Below are positions 58,501 to 63,439 of a stretch of 64,000 nucleotides of DNA, piece by piece. The position numbers and the translations under genes were made by a program. Numbering within the stretch: the first letter of the stretch is position 1; each line of letters opens with the position of its first letter. Below the pieces are notes generated by a model. It ran no database searches. It saw nothing but the letters and a program-made list of their open reading frames with translations, and had not been told where the DNA came from. Source of the DNA: Notospermus geniculatus (Eukaryota; Nemertea; Pilidiophora; Heteronemertea; Lineidae); the NCBI GenBank assembly GCA_002633025.1, contig NMRB01000668.1, positions 171,139 to 235,138 of the forward strand. The letters are read 5' to 3'.

Positions 58501-60735
58501 TGCAATTCGCCGCATTGACCCCTTCCTCATTTTGTCAGTAAAATGGAATGCTAGACTTCCTAGGCCTTCCTTCCTGCAACTACTGGCGCCTCCTAACCTG
58601 GCGGAGATAACCCTAACTAGGTCAAGTGACCCACGTTTTGAGATGTGTAGATGATGAACGTACAAGAATTAGGTCAATATGTTAACCCATTCAGGTCTTA
58701 TGACCAAAAACGTTAAAGTATTAATAGGGAGGTTTTGCAAGCGCCAGGTTAAGGCCATACGACGACGTTTATCTATTGTTTGGGTATACCCACACAACAG
58801 ATAAACGTCGTCGTAGGGCCTAACCGGGCATGCTTGCGAAACCTCCCTATTATCTCAGCAACGCCATCTATTATTTTAGTTTTGAGCCAGACGTTTTGTA
58901 GATACATCGCAGTACTAAAGCACTGCGAAGGAATATAAAAAAATATTAACCGACAGGGTTCAACTACAGTAAAAACTGATTTTCAGGAAGGCGACCGCAG
59001 CGCCCCCTTTTATCTTAATTCGTGCTGAGGCATGATGGGACATCATCGTGCGTTGAAAAATTCTTGTCGCGTATTTTGTTGTGTTGACATATTGTATTTC
59101 TCAAATGTTGACATGTATTTCACAGGGTTGAAAAAATTCCGCTTTGGCGTGCCATACAGCAGCCTCACTGCGCAAACAATCTGCGCATATAATTTTTCGG
59201 CCTGATTTGCCGTGGTGCTTTTCATTATTTGAAAATAATGAAACTTGGTAGTTTTCATGGTTTGTAAATAATGTATTCGGGTTTGGAAATGATGGATTAT
59301 TTGATTTGGATGATTTGCAAACAATGAACATGCACCAGTTCAGTTATATTCAAATAATGAAAATGCGCCATTTCAATTATTTGGAAATAATGAAAGCACG
59401 AGTTTCCATGGTTTGGAAATAAAGTGTTTACGTGATGTCGACGTAATTATTTGCAAATGATGGAAACAATACGTTTTCATGGTTTGGAAATAATGAAAAT
59501 GCACAGTTTTTATGCTTTGCAAATAATGAACTGCGGGATGTCATTGTTTGCAAATAATGATATTGAGAGTTTCAAATTATTTGCAAATAATCTAATTGTG
59601 TGTTTTCTTGATTTGGAAATAATGGCAATGAACAGTTTTTATGGTTTGGAAATAATTTATTTCGCTGCTGGATTGTTTGGAAATAATGTAACATCACACA
59701 TTATATTATTTGAAATAATAAATTTACGATAAAATTTATGATTTGAAATAAAGTTTTCATCTAAGTTACATTATTACCAAATAAAGGGATTATATCAAAT
59801 AATTTTCTCAAATAATTTAATTCCCACATGGCACCTCATAACATGGCACACAATGTTGTGGCGCCGTCACGTCATGCTGAAGAGCCTGATAGCCTAGTGG
59901 TTCACGTCCGCTTAGCAAGCGGCAGGTCCCGGGTTCGAATCCAGCCCAGGCCATATGGGATTTCATTCCCGGCTCTTCACGTCCGTCGCATGGGACAATA
60001 AAGCTACGTTTAGCTGACACGCGGAATGCGGATTGCGGAACACGGAAGCGGAAAATGCAATGCGTTTTCGTATACAACATATCGTTCCGCCGGGGATTCC
60101 GCATCCCTATACCGCATTCCGGATGTCTGGTAAACGCAGCTTAAGCCGTGGTGCCTTGTACCTTGTGTCTTTGCAACGGCAAGTAAAATACCCCATCCAA
60201 GTGAGGAACATGAGTAGCTTGTGATGGCCTCCTCCGTACTTACCAGGGCCAATAATGCTATAGCGTCGGCCCTGACAGAAAAATGAAATACAAATACGTC
60301 ATGCTGCTGGGGGGGGGGGACCATGGCGGAGTTTTGGAAAAGTCATTCGCACTTTCTTGGAACTTTGCCGGTCGCGTACGCGTCTGTGTGTACAGTACGC
60401 GCTGTACTTCTTGTATGTTCGTGAATTGTGAATATGACGGTGCTGTGCTACCCTGGAAACACTTTGTAAACATAATGTACTTTCAACCGTACATGTCTTT
60501 TTTGCCAGATGCGTGACCCTGAGTTCGTGTGACAGTACAGCCGAGAGTATTTTTTTAACCAACCCATGATCCTTCTCGATGTCTGCTTGATTTTAGGTTG
60601 AAGAATTCTGCGACGATGGAACATTGGGCGATGAGAAAATCATTCACGATTGGCTGGCTCCGACCAAACACAACCGAATGTGTGGAGGTCGAAGTGCCTG
60701 GGAAGTTATGAGACAACATCAGGATTTCAAAGACG
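28421..60735 (+). CDS. CLCA: CLCA-family metalloprotease gene (calcium-activated chloride channel regulator-like), five exons, incomplete
   Basis: Exons at 28421-28585, 31645-31942, 33022-33139, 56336-56516 and 60597-about 60734 join with matching phases (0, 1, 2, 0). They spell the N-terminal third of a CLCA protein: a signal peptide, the conserved N-domain ([20 protein letters not shown]), the zinc-protease motif [14 protein letters not shown], the region [20 protein letters not shown], and [16 protein letters not shown] just before where the VWA domain should start. CLCA proteins are secreted or surface-tethered, self-cleaving metalloproteases that modulate calcium-activated chloride channels. 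Two oddities are an in-frame TAA at 28514-28516 and no clear donor after exon 5. The rest of the gene must lie beyond the window or be lost. Intron 3 (23 kb) holds the giant transposon and other nested insertions. Confidence 0.85.
29028..29252. mobile_element. Fold-back element with arms of about 97 bp
   Basis: ATGATAATATACAAAAAGTC and the following sequence to 29125 are inverted at 29150-29252 with few changes. The short centre includes a doubled AGAAAATCCAGAAA. ACTGGA..ACCCAAT words flank both sides. It lies in CLCA intron 1. Confidence 0.8.
29295..29413. mobile_element. MITE, family with a copy at 56148
   Basis: Outer words GGCCGACCGC and GCCGGTCGGCC, an inner inverted pair GCCTATCGGCAGTTT / AACTGCCGATAGGC, and the centre TTAATGGGAAAATGCGTTA. 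The same layout recurs at 56148-56275. Confidence 0.7.
29936..30066. mobile_element. Inverted-repeat element between two direct repeats
   Basis: GCCGCATAGGAACTCCGCTAGCG is inverted near 30038-30060 (given as parts). It is flanked by two 70-bp direct repeats (29849-29920 and 30069-30140, AATCCAGCCAATCACAGCAA and on), which may be a duplication of the target region. Confidence 0.65.
30312..30824. mobile_element. Inverted-repeat element, about 510 bp
   Basis: TATCAAGAATATATAAGTAC plus CAAGAATGTACAAC near 30318-30352 is inverted at 30786-30820. No coding sequence. CLCA intron 1. Confidence 0.75.
31147..31535. mobile_element. Fold-back element with arms of about 110 bp
   Basis: GAGGATGCGC, CCGACTTCAACTA, GAATTGCAGTCC and TTGATAAAAACGATTTGATA in 31147-31235 recur inverted in 31440-31535. 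The apparent open frames are mirrored by the arms. It ends about 110 bases before CLCA exon 2. Confidence 0.75.
31645..31942 (+). CDS. CLCA: CLCA exon 2
   Basis: Acceptor CTTTAG and donor CGG|GTGAGT. The exon encodes [20 protein letters not shown] through YELGSPG, the conserved N-terminal CLCA domain with [20 protein letters not shown]. Phase is 0 at the start and 1 at the end. Confidence 0.9.
32035..32456. mobile_element. Inverted-repeat element, about 420 bp
   Basis: AATTGTGACCCGCT, GGCAAAA, GCA and CGCACGTCGCT at the left recur inverted at 32410-32456. It lies in CLCA intron 2, about 90 bases after exon 2. Confidence 0.7.
32515..32605 (-). mobile_element. tRNA-like sequence (SINE head), reverse orientation
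   Basis: On the minus strand TGGCCTAGTGGTTAAGGCG is a good Pol III A box and GTGGGTTCGAATCTT a good B box. They are 50-60 bases apart with a long variable-arm-like stretch, as in serine/leucine-type tRNAs. The acceptor stem does not pair, so I call it a SINE head or tRNA pseudogene. Confidence 0.65.
32696..32760. repeat. Two adjacent short hairpins
   Basis: GATAGTGCT..AGCACTATC and GCAAAACT..AGTTTTGC lie side by side with 7-8-base loops. CLCA intron 2. The rest of 32760-33020 and 33140-33990 shows no feature I recognise. Confidence 0.7.
33022..33139 (+). CDS. CLCA: CLCA exon 3 with the HExxH zinc-protease site
   Basis: The acceptor is TTTCAG and the donor is CAG|GTAAGT. The exon encodes [20 protein letters not shown], which contains the metal ligands of the CLCA protease family (HExxHxxxGxxDE). 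It ends NYINPVR with the last codon split. Confidence 0.93.
33990..34307 (+). repeat. Degenerate tandem repeat, period about 65-70, ending in a G-run
   Basis: Units contain GGAAGGAACCAAGG, ATTTTCACCCCTTTTT and TTTTTCAT/TATG-AATTAG. About four copies decay towards the right, into a G-run and an assembly gap. Confidence 0.75.
34308..34576. other. Assembly gap (269 N)
   Basis: Unknown bases between two different tandem arrays. The true length is uncertain. Confidence 1.
34577..34885 (+). repeat. 73-bp satellite, four copies plus a partial
   Basis: The unit GCCGGTTCCTCATTGAAAAT and on starts at 34577, 34650, 34723, 34796 and 34869. The visible copies are practically identical. The array touches the gap, so its real length is unknown. 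Confidence 0.95.
35066..37251. mobile_element. TTAA-flanked element (piggyBac-type target) hosting a fold-back element
   Basis: TTAA at 35062-35065 and 37252-37255 flanks ends AGCTGAACTGCATGAACAAA. The arms reach about 160 bp inward (ACATGATAGACTACC, CTATTTGGTGGCGC on both sides, inverted). The left arm is cut by the fold-back element at 35230-36485. Without it the host element would be about 920 bp. 36600-37130 is plain sequence with no coding signal. Confidence 0.8.
35230..36485. mobile_element. Fold-back element A: arms of GAAGACAT words, conserved core
   Basis: CACCCTG stands before (35223-35229) and after (36486-36492). Ends TATGGGCGGTTATTACCGCA are inverted. The arms (about 260 bp) consist of recurring short words (ACGAAGACATTATGTAC, CGACGCGAAGACATCATAC and similar). 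The centre, about 35500-36220, shares words and order with the centre of the fold-back at 57495-59840 (for example TAGGTGGCGCTGCTGA). No coding sequence is supported. Confidence 0.8.
37422..37910 (+). repeat. Left terminal inverted repeat of the 18.7-kb transposon
   Basis: About 485 bp, mirrored at 55622-56103. It consists of an 11-base terminus, three to four sub-repeats of about 85-100 bp (words CAGAATATTCATATTAT, CCAAATTATACTATCAGATT, AATATGGTCAGAATAAT), then a unique inner part with a CCAAT box and two CRE sites. Confidence 0.9.
37806..37870 (+). promoter_or_regulatory. CCAAT box and two CRE sites upstream of the transposase
   Basis: ACCAATCA at about 37808 is followed by TGACGTCA at 37840-37847 and 37862-37869, 22 bases apart, some 140 bases before the transposase ATG. 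The same set is in the right repeat. CRE palindromes bind CREB/ATF factors and CCAAT binds NF-Y, so the site is a plausible promoter. Activity is inferred. Confidence 0.6.
38005..44292 (+). CDS. Integrase-type DDE transposase of the 18.7-kb element, four exons, 538 aa, intact
   Basis: Exons 38005-38149, 42045-42632, 43027-43153 and 43536-44292 all have GT-AG borders and add up to 1617 bases, an exact open frame of 538 codons plus stop. The protein starts [20 protein letters not shown]. It has a helix-turn-helix ([20 protein letters not shown], then VSERTLRNR) in exon 2 and an rve-type integrase core in exon 4: D of HIDGNHK, D of [11 protein letters not shown] and E of [10 protein letters not shown] are the likely catalytic triad. 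It ends in a tail rich in acidic residues. It would cut and join the TAT ends. The first intron hosts a Harbinger element, which splicing removes, so the gene can still be expressed in principle. I recognise the family as a widespread animal 'integrase core domain' protein. Confidence 0.9.
38467..39402 (+). CDS. PIF/Harbinger transposase (HARBI1-like), intact
   Basis: A 311-residue frame with the DDE_4-type catalytic residues in order: D of [11 protein letters not shown] (residue about 144), D of VLGDPAYRN (about 225) and E of [15 protein letters not shown] (about 262). The length fits Harbinger transposases with a short N-terminus. [17 protein letters not shown] and [16 protein letters not shown] form the expected helix-turn-helix region. 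The start ATG lies 8 bases after the word array. It would act with the Myb-like partner encoded on the opposite strand. Confidence 0.92.
   Translation: MLFIPFEEVAAGILDIRAPNYERSPAKTTEPIEKHVRLTAGEIEELSREFHAFRIDDNPKATFPSSQRRVEIFLSYLSSGGYFRQQAYAYGMATSTAWHYINEVATFMQASAANFISLPQPDEYEGLSSPLRMVNGEVKKVLLYVDGVIIRIQRPDHAGDAYFCGRNGKSCDSLNVQYVVDKNGKVRHVVSGVPGATHDKTAIEWSQAFLQFLDTLPDDTIVLGDPAYRNIHPQLVTSISGRRNLTPEETVFNDQARRLRQIVERAIGATELKWRMDQLKENRLAAKGGPLFPAKCSVAVCVLHNRYTNFL
39587..40201 (-). CDS. Harbinger accessory protein, Myb/SANT-like
   Basis: The frame gives [20 protein letters not shown] and [20 protein letters not shown], the helices of a Myb/SANT-like (MADF-like) DNA-binding domain. A proline- and serine-rich middle and a C-terminal helix ([20 protein letters not shown]) follow, as in Harbinger second proteins that carry the transposase to the nucleus and the ends. 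The frame is open upstream to an acceptor (TTCCAG near 40253) and includes FGWTIDK, so the real protein probably has an upstream exon and the ATG at 40201 is internal. It is convergent with the transposase. Confidence 0.8.
   Translation of the reverse strand: MEHALALMCEHHKEFMTLKKHGRSNEVYEKVGRILGTEGKVIENFLKNLGRDYRTIIAKKKISGIETEEATPSLRGSSSLFTNFESYYDLFFPVGGAIKPTFLVTEMNISKPSEDQPQPGPSRASTTPQKHEKCNKKGETSEHPATKKAKLDFLGTSSAFQQEYLRLVREQNGFLGSIAADIRMLREGYFAMNQIVVDDEIDEL
43536..44292 (+). CDS. Transposase exon 4: integrase catalytic core
   Basis: The acceptor is TTTGCAG. The first codon is completed from exon 3 (TG|G, W), giving [20 protein letters not shown]. The three acidic catalytic residues are all in this exon. 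The upstream ATG at 43414 lies in the intron and is not a start. Confidence 0.9.
44930..45430 (+). repeat. Degenerate tandem repeat between the two convergent genes
   Basis: Around 45160-45420 a unit of about 100 bp (CCTTGG..GGTGGGAA, GGTTAACACCACATGAC, TGACCTACAATCC) occurs about three times. The stretch from 44293 to 46009 holds only this repeat, the hairpin at 45463 and short spurious frames. It is the intergenic part of the transposon. Confidence 0.65.
45463..45494. terminator. Perfect 13-bp hairpin between the convergent genes
   Basis: AAGACCGCCCAAC - TGAAAG - GTTGGGCGGTCTT. A related half (AAAGACCGCCCC) is at 45058. It lies midway between the two stop codons, so a role in ending or separating transcripts is possible, but this is inference. 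Confidence 0.35.
46010..46260 (-). CDS. HECT last exon with catalytic cysteine
   Basis: The exon has no ATG. Acceptor TTTAAG at 46261, phase taken from the previous exon (G|GA). It encodes [40 protein letters not shown] and [20 protein letters not shown], ending FILGN and TAA at 46012-46010. STC..SITLPL is the HECT C-lobe active-site block, and EVPLIGW matches the family's (V/I)PP(I/L)G(F/W) block. Confidence 0.9.
46409..46695. mobile_element. TA-flanked MITE in the last HECT intron
   Basis: Ends TGCCCCCGACT and AGTCGGGGGCA are inverted and flanked by TA. The interior (GATGGCCACCATAGCCGCCA and on) has no coding signal. The TA target suggests Tc1/mariner mobilisation. Confidence 0.65.
47513..48625. 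mobile_element. pogo/Tigger-derived fold-back element in a HECT intron
   Basis: TA at 47511-47512 and 48626-48627 flanks inverted ends CTGTATCGACTGAATTATCC. The symmetry extends about 370-390 bases: the left arm is an inverted copy of the element's own 3' end, including the last codons of its transposase (GTATGGAGTGTGAGTGGCTT at 48242 and its inverse near 47862). Between the arms a fragment of the transposase remains. Confidence 0.85.
47879..48310 (+). pseudogene. pogo/Tigger-type DDE transposase fragment
   Basis: [20 protein letters not shown] and [20 protein letters not shown] match the last part of the DDE_1 domain of pogo/Tigger transposases (D-x-AHR..., IPG-CTSL-QPLD). TAA interrupts at 48098-48100, after which [19 protein letters not shown] to QPDELD continues in frame. 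The N-terminal DNA-binding part and first catalytic residue are absent. Confidence 0.8.
49345..49524 (+). pseudogene. HECT N-lobe exon on the opposite strand (micro-inversion)
   Basis: On the + strand [34 protein letters not shown] and ITM are followed by a donor ATG|GTATGT, and the frame matches the HECT N-lobe pattern (REFF..., PENK..., NAGEYYLAGKM). The next exon on the - strand (49290-49159) begins in phase 0 with ALSIL, the expected continuation (GKM-IALSI). The exon therefore belongs between 49690 and 49290 but points the other way. The - strand reading has no HECT similarity. The exact left border is unclear. Confidence 0.6.
50775..50850 (+). mobile_element. tRNA-derived SINE fragment
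   Basis: GAGCCTGACCTAGTGGTTATC (A-box region) and CACGTCCGCTTAGCAAG match the SINE head at 59885, followed by a decayed B box. It lies in a HECT intron. Confidence 0.6.
51370..52080. repeat. AGGCCTA-rich island
   Basis: The words TAGGCCTAGGCC, GGCTAGGCTAGG and CCTAGGCCTA are repeated many times in a 700-base stretch within HECT intron 1. Smaller clusters are at 40940-41220. No coding signal. Confidence 0.75.
52193..55201 (+). CDS. LINE endonuclease-reverse transcriptase, N-terminally truncated
   Basis: The apparent ATG at 52193 belongs to the target duplication, so coding sequence of the LINE begins only at 52201. The 1000 residues contain the back half of the apurinic-type endonuclease ([22 protein letters not shown]), then the reverse transcriptase ([47 protein letters not shown], and the catalytic YADDS). 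A C-terminal cysteine/histidine block ([18 protein letters not shown]) follows. No internal stop or shift is visible, so the insertion is probably young. The clade is not certain: Jockey/CR1 group. Confidence 0.92.
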   Translation: MSLVVRIRHYGCLWLECSIQKIKILVGVFYRSPSQLADVRNTYFRQLDKCMGSVLKSKVDAVFFGGDFNARSQMWWGGDINTLEGNLLYDLSTKHSLTQFIDEPTRITGNSKSCLDLIFCNHPGLVTDIKVTSPISLSDHSCTLASLNISSPGRMSSCKRTFWNLGRVDQQLLNAAVRSYDWDGVLGLNGIDEVAAAFTESLFIILKDHIPNTTRVIRGNDMPWLDHNVRKAMNQRNKCYRKFMHNHSTLNYQKFRESALKVSEAVKTAKIEYHNKLCNSLDSGSSGSKNYWYTIKKLLGKKFSTGIQCINVGNDFFCNSNDIAKVFLDTFQDKFHHSHDEFVLPHVACRCRNTLENIQTSEDVVRKLLLDLNASKQGGDDGITNGMLLLIANSVARPLSQLFNKILSEGSFPSCWKRGILVPIYKGKGSKSSLSNYRPITLLNSLSKIFEKVVFEGIFNHFTVNNLFYSYQSGFMPGHGTERQLISMCHMIQDCLDKGSAVRGIFLDIAGAFDAVPHYLLMHKLQAYGIGGNLSDLLRSYLSGRSFRVKVDNSLSDFSTMGYINSGVPQGSIVGPLLFLIYINDLKDEILNGLLYLYADDSSIFYPTRLGDEQTSSLRIQEDLDRLDRWSDLWKLVFKACKSCEVIFHSRRKRVGPCAQVTLKGETIAKSTSHKHLGIILDEHLSFEEHIRFIVQKCNNMLNPLFSLKSTVKSRHLECLFKSFILPHLEYGAIVFDSANITLLAKLDQVQYRAALLVSGCIHGTSSQKLFTCLDWSTLQCRRSEKKLILAFDVVHDISPSYVIDTFSEYRPNQAERTLRYYRDFQIPTNTSTKMRKLTVCSSITLWENLPSQYKSILSRNSFKYNLRIFLCGRKNPLTTSRLNMNRTDEIVLNRTRCDLIFKSHLYAHNFTSVPDPKCLCGYPSQTTSHVLLDCPLLDPERQILFDGLAALSGFNLGSFLQNNRSYQVSTLLYGLSHLDTATNNSILVLTCSFLDFCSRLF
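52201..55417 (+). mobile_element. 5'-truncated non-LTR retrotransposon (LINE) with 11-bp target duplication
   Basis: ACTATGTCTCT occurs at 52190-52200 and 55418-55428. The insert is 3217 bases and ends with an AATAAA signal near 55396 and a CATTACAAACAAA tail rather than poly(A). It starts inside the endonuclease domain, so it is truncated at the 5' end. It lies antisense to the HECT gene whose first exon it splits. Confidence 0.92.
55622..56103 (-). repeat. Right terminal inverted repeat of the 18.7-kb transposon
   Basis: Mirror of 37422-37910 with scattered differences, including GCCAAATTATACTATCAGAT sub-repeats. The inner edge lies about 70 bases from the HECT start codon. Confidence 0.9.
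55679..55740 (-). promoter_or_regulatory. CCAAT box and two CRE sites upstream of the HECT gene
   Basis: TGACGTCA at 55679-55686 and 55697-55704, 18 bases apart, with the inverse CCAAT (TGATTGGT) near 55731. This is the counterpart of the sites in the left repeat. A role as promoter of the HECT gene is inferred from position. Confidence 0.55.
56148..56275. mobile_element. MITE, second copy of the 29295 family
   Basis: GGCCGACCGC, GGTGCCTGTCGGCGGTTTA, TTAATGGGGAAATGCGTTAT, GCTGCCGATTGGC and GTGCGGTCGGCC occur in the same order as in 29295-29413. It sits between the giant transposon and CLCA exon 4. Confidence 0.75.
56336..56516 (+). CDS. CLCA: CLCA exon 4
   Basis: Two acceptors are possible (TTTTAG at 56330 and GATGAG at 56335). 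Only the second keeps the frame from exon 3 (AG|A AAC AAA). The exon encodes [20 protein letters not shown] and [20 protein letters not shown] up to DS, with donor TCG|GTGAGT. The spaced cysteines and the [12 protein letters not shown] block match the region between the protease and VWA parts of CLCA proteins. Confidence 0.8.
56610..57085 (+). mobile_element. Inverted-repeat element with a THAP zinc-finger remnant
   Basis: TTATAGATCGATTGCACGCC plus GTTTCCGATC is inverted near 57047-57084. Inside, from the ATG at about 56838, [15 protein letters not shown] and, after an in-frame [23 protein letters not shown] resemble a THAP-type zinc finger, the DNA-binding domain of P-element-type transposases and their host relatives. 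The element is thus probably a derivative of a P-type or other THAP-bearing transposon. It starts about 90 bases after CLCA exon 4. Confidence 0.6.
57495..59840. mobile_element. Fold-back element B: 2.3-kb palindrome with arms of ATTATTTGCAAATAAT words
   Basis: TATGAGGTGCC ends are inverted, and ACATGG stands at 57489-57494 and 59841-59846. Each arm has about 700 bases of AT-rich words (ATTATTTGCAAATAATGA, TTATTTCCAAACCATGAAAA) at intervals of 25-40 bases, then TATGGCACCCCAAAGCGG (58178; inverse at 59156), and a core shared with the fold-back at 35230-36485. The symmetry continues almost to the centre (58470-58640). A smaller palindromic insert at 58726-58857 interrupts the right arm. No coding sequence. 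Confidence 0.85.
58726..58857. mobile_element. Small palindromic MITE within fold-back B
   Basis: Arms AGGGAGGTTTTGCAAGC, GGTTAAGGCC and TACGACGACGTTTATCT are inverted around a loop of about 20 bases. The left arm of the host fold-back lacks this insert, which shows that it arrived later. Confidence 0.75.
59885..60205 (+). mobile_element. tRNA-derived SINE, best copy, with an inserted MITE
   Basis: GATAGCCTAGTGGTTCACG (A box) and CCCGGGTTCGAATCC (B box) with CCGCTTAGCAAGCGG between them (seven-base loop with AGC in the anticodon position). The tail ATGGGATTTCATTCCCGGCTC continues after the MITE at 60002-60141. It does not form a good acceptor stem, so it is a SINE rather than a tRNA gene. 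Confidence 0.8.
60002..60141. mobile_element. 140-bp MITE with TAA duplication (PIF/Harbinger type) inside the SINE
   Basis: TAA at 59999-60001 and 60142-60144 flanks inverted ends AGCTACGTTTA / TAAACGCAGCT. The SINE copy at 21700-21845 shows the uninterrupted site. A 3-bp TAA target is typical of Harbinger, and a complete Harbinger lies at about 38157-42025, but the ends differ. Confidence 0.75.
60597..60734 (+). CDS. CLCA: CLCA exon 5, 3' boundary unclear
   Basis: The acceptor is TTTTAG. The exon encodes [14 protein letters not shown] and [20 protein letters not shown], in phase with exon 4 and matching the CLCA stretch before the VWA domain. After DFKDG the frame meets TAG, and no GT donor stands at the expected place (GACGGCTAGTG). 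The following sequence is repetitive, so the 3' part may have been lost. Confidence 0.75.
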
Positions 60736-61221
60736 GCTAGTGTCTATTCTGATTTTTGTTTTTGTTTCGCACGAAGCTGCCTGTACCTTACAGGCAGCAA
60801 CCTCCCTCCCCACATCTGCACCGCCTGTAGTGGTGCCCGGAGTGGAGGGCGGTAGAGTGAAATCACCCTGAAAGAGCCATTTTGCCGAGGCGCCAGCCGA
60901 GGGCAGCATTGCGTTCGAGGGGTGACATTTCGGTCTGGCGTCCGATGCGACGGGCACCATTTTTAGCTCACTGGGGTGAGCTATTGCGATGGTGCAGCGT
61001 CCGTCGTCCGTCGTCGTGTTCCGTTAGCATGGCACGTTTCGTAACCGCTGGAGCTATTGATCTGAAACTTGGTACATACACCATGACACCAAATTTCGGT
61101 CCGATTCGATTGTTGGCTTGGCCACCAGGTGGAGGTGGCCAAAACCAAAAACACAAAAAGTGCAATAACTCCTGAACTAATGACTGGATCATCTCCAAAT
61201 TTTTATCATAGGTGTACCTAA

Positions 61222-62570
61222 TGAGGATAATAATAATAATAAAAGATATTTATATAGCGCCTCTATTAAAATGAATTGTCAGTGGCGCTTCACAATAAAT
61301 AAGAAGAGACGAATCAGAAATATTGTCTAAAAAGATAAATTGGATTTAAAAGCCTCAAAAGATTGAATATTTCTTAAAAAGAGAGGCATGGCATTCCAAA
61401 GCCTCGGGGCACAAACCGTGAATGCCCTCTCCCCTGCAGACTTCTTCTTCGGTAACCTCCAGTCAAGGACAATGCAGTCAGAGCTCCTTGTGTGCCTGCT
61501 GGAAGTTTTAACAGGAAGCCAATGAAGGCCTTTTAGCACTGGTGTGATATGTTCTTGACGTTTTGTGTTGGTGAGGAACCTGGCTGTCTGATTTTGCAGT
61601 TTCTGTAAACGGTTTATTTCATAAGATGGCAAACCAAAGAGCAATGCATTGCAGAAATCCAAGCGGGATGTAATAAAAGCATGAACTAAAGTAGTTAAGA
61701 GTTCATGTGGTAGGTACTTCTTCGCAGCAGCAATTTTTCGAAGGTGGTAATAGCCAGATGACAAAACCTGTGAAATGTGACTGTGAAAAGTCAGTCCTGA
61801 ATCGAAGATTACTCCAAGGTTACGTGCAGACTGACTAGGTTTAATGACAGCATCTCCGATTTTGATGGTGATCCTCTCACGATCTGGGTGATTCTGATAT
61901 GGAGAACAGAGAAGTAGAACTTCAGTCTTAGTGTCATTAAGCTTGAGCTTGTTCTCGAGCATCCAGTTGCGCACGTCAGACAAACAACTTTCGACCCTTG
62001 AAATGACACATTGCAAATTGTCCGTGCTGCCGAAGCGGAAGGCATACCAATTTTGGGTGTCATCTGCATAAAGGTGAAAATTACCTCCATGGTTGTTCAT
62101 TACTGTGGCTAAAGGTTGGGTGTAACAAGAGAAAAGCAAAGGCCCCAACACACTTCCCTGAGGTACACCATACTTCAAATCCCGTGCATCAGACATGCTG
62201 TCACCAACTTTCACCTGGAACTTCCGGTCTGTCAGATAAGACACCAACCACTGAAGCGCAGCACCACCGACACCAAACACATCACGCAACCTCCTAACAA
62301 GGATGTCATGGTCGATAGTGTCGAAAGCTGCAGATAAGTCTAACAGCACCATCACCACCCCTTCATTCCTGTCAAAAGAATGCAAGACACTATTGCTAAT
62401 GCAAGTCAGGGCTGTTTCGACACTATGACCAGGTCTGTACGCAGATCGGTGTGTAAAGGCTGTGCTGCTGCAAGTGCCTATGTAATCGTTTTGCGACCAC
62501 TCGTTCAAGAAGTTTAGAGAAGTATGCCAGGTTGGAAACAGGATACATGACATATGTAACGGCTTTTTGA
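61222..62570 (-). mobile_element. 5'-truncated CR1/L2-like LINE
   Basis: Minus-strand reverse transcriptase followed by a short 3' region with GGCGCTATATAAAT and an (ATT)n tail at 61222-61245. Such simple-repeat tails are usual for CR1/L2-type elements. The left (5') end lies at about 62570. Confidence 0.8.
61327..62553 (-). pseudogene. CR1/L2-like reverse transcriptase, truncated and frameshifted
   Basis: SAYRPGHSVETAL, VLLDLSAAFDTIDHDIL, GVPQGSVLGPLLF, the catalytic YADDT and LGVIFDSGLTFHSHI are typical of CR1/L2 reverse transcriptases. The last residues (SAGERAFTVCAPRLWNAMP) are the conserved C-terminal block. The first 30 residues of the frame are out of register: in the next frame VSNLAYFSKLLERVVAKRLH is readable and joins at SAYRPGHS through a one-base shift near 62440-62460. 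The endonuclease is missing. Confidence 0.85.
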
Positions 62571-63439
62571 TTTAACCTACTTTTCAAGGTCACAGAGGTC
62601 AAAGTTCGACAAAAGTGACGAACCTGCCAAAGTTTGTCATTATTTCACCGAGCGACTTCATATTTTGCATAAACATGCAATGGAGGGGTACCTTTATAAA
62701 TACCAAGTTTTGGCCCGATTGGACATCCAGTATGGCTGCCAGGTGGCGTAACCTGAAAATCAAGTAAGTGCTATTACTCGGTAACGGCTTGACGCAGAGT
62801 GCTCAAATTTGATATTTACCTCCATCTAGATGACCTTTACATGCATGTCAAATTTCGGCGTGATTTGACTTCCAACATGGCCACCAGGTGGCGTAACCCA
62901 AAAATCATCAAAGTGCTGTAACTCAGGAATGACTTAACCCAAAGCGCTCGTCCAATGTGCTATGTGGCCCCCTGCAGACGACCTTTATGTCCTTGTGAAG
63001 TTTCGGCCCGATCGGACATCCAATATGTCCGCCAGGTGGCGTAACCCGAAAATCATCAGAGTGCTGTAACTCAGGAACAACTTGACCCAAAGCGCTCCAA
63101 TGCGCTATGTGGTCCCCTGGAGATGACCTTTATTTATGTGAAGTTTCGGCCCGATCGGACATCCAATATGGCCGCCAGGTGGCATAACCCAAAAATCATC
63201 AAAGTCCTACCTGGGAATGACTTGACCGAGATTGCTCATAACTGATACGTACCTCCCTCTGTCATTAGACTATTATGTCCAACCCGGTGAGCACATGGTC
63301 CATGGACCATTTCATTTATATCGTACCACATTCACATCCACAGACACCATACACCATAAATTGAACACAATGATCAAACCAAATATTGACTGTACACAAC
63401 CTTGGAGTGTTTTCTAAATAGGCTGTTCAAGTGACCCTA

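Larger units (their letters stand above)
60963..63310. repeat. Dispersed repeat with internal satellite, interrupted by a LINE
   Basis: It starts TTTAGCTCACTGGGGTGAGC..GTCCGTCGTCCGTCG and ends GTGAGCACATGGTCCATGGA. Units around GGACATCCAATATGGCCGCC plus AGGTGGCGTAACCC recur four times between 62700 and 63250. The family is also at 15480-16440. Confidence 0.75.

Noticed and set aside
59885-59960. A functional tRNA gene (AGC anticodon)
   Set aside because: A and B boxes are good but the acceptor stem does not pair, and several copies share a non-tRNA tail, which marks a SINE.
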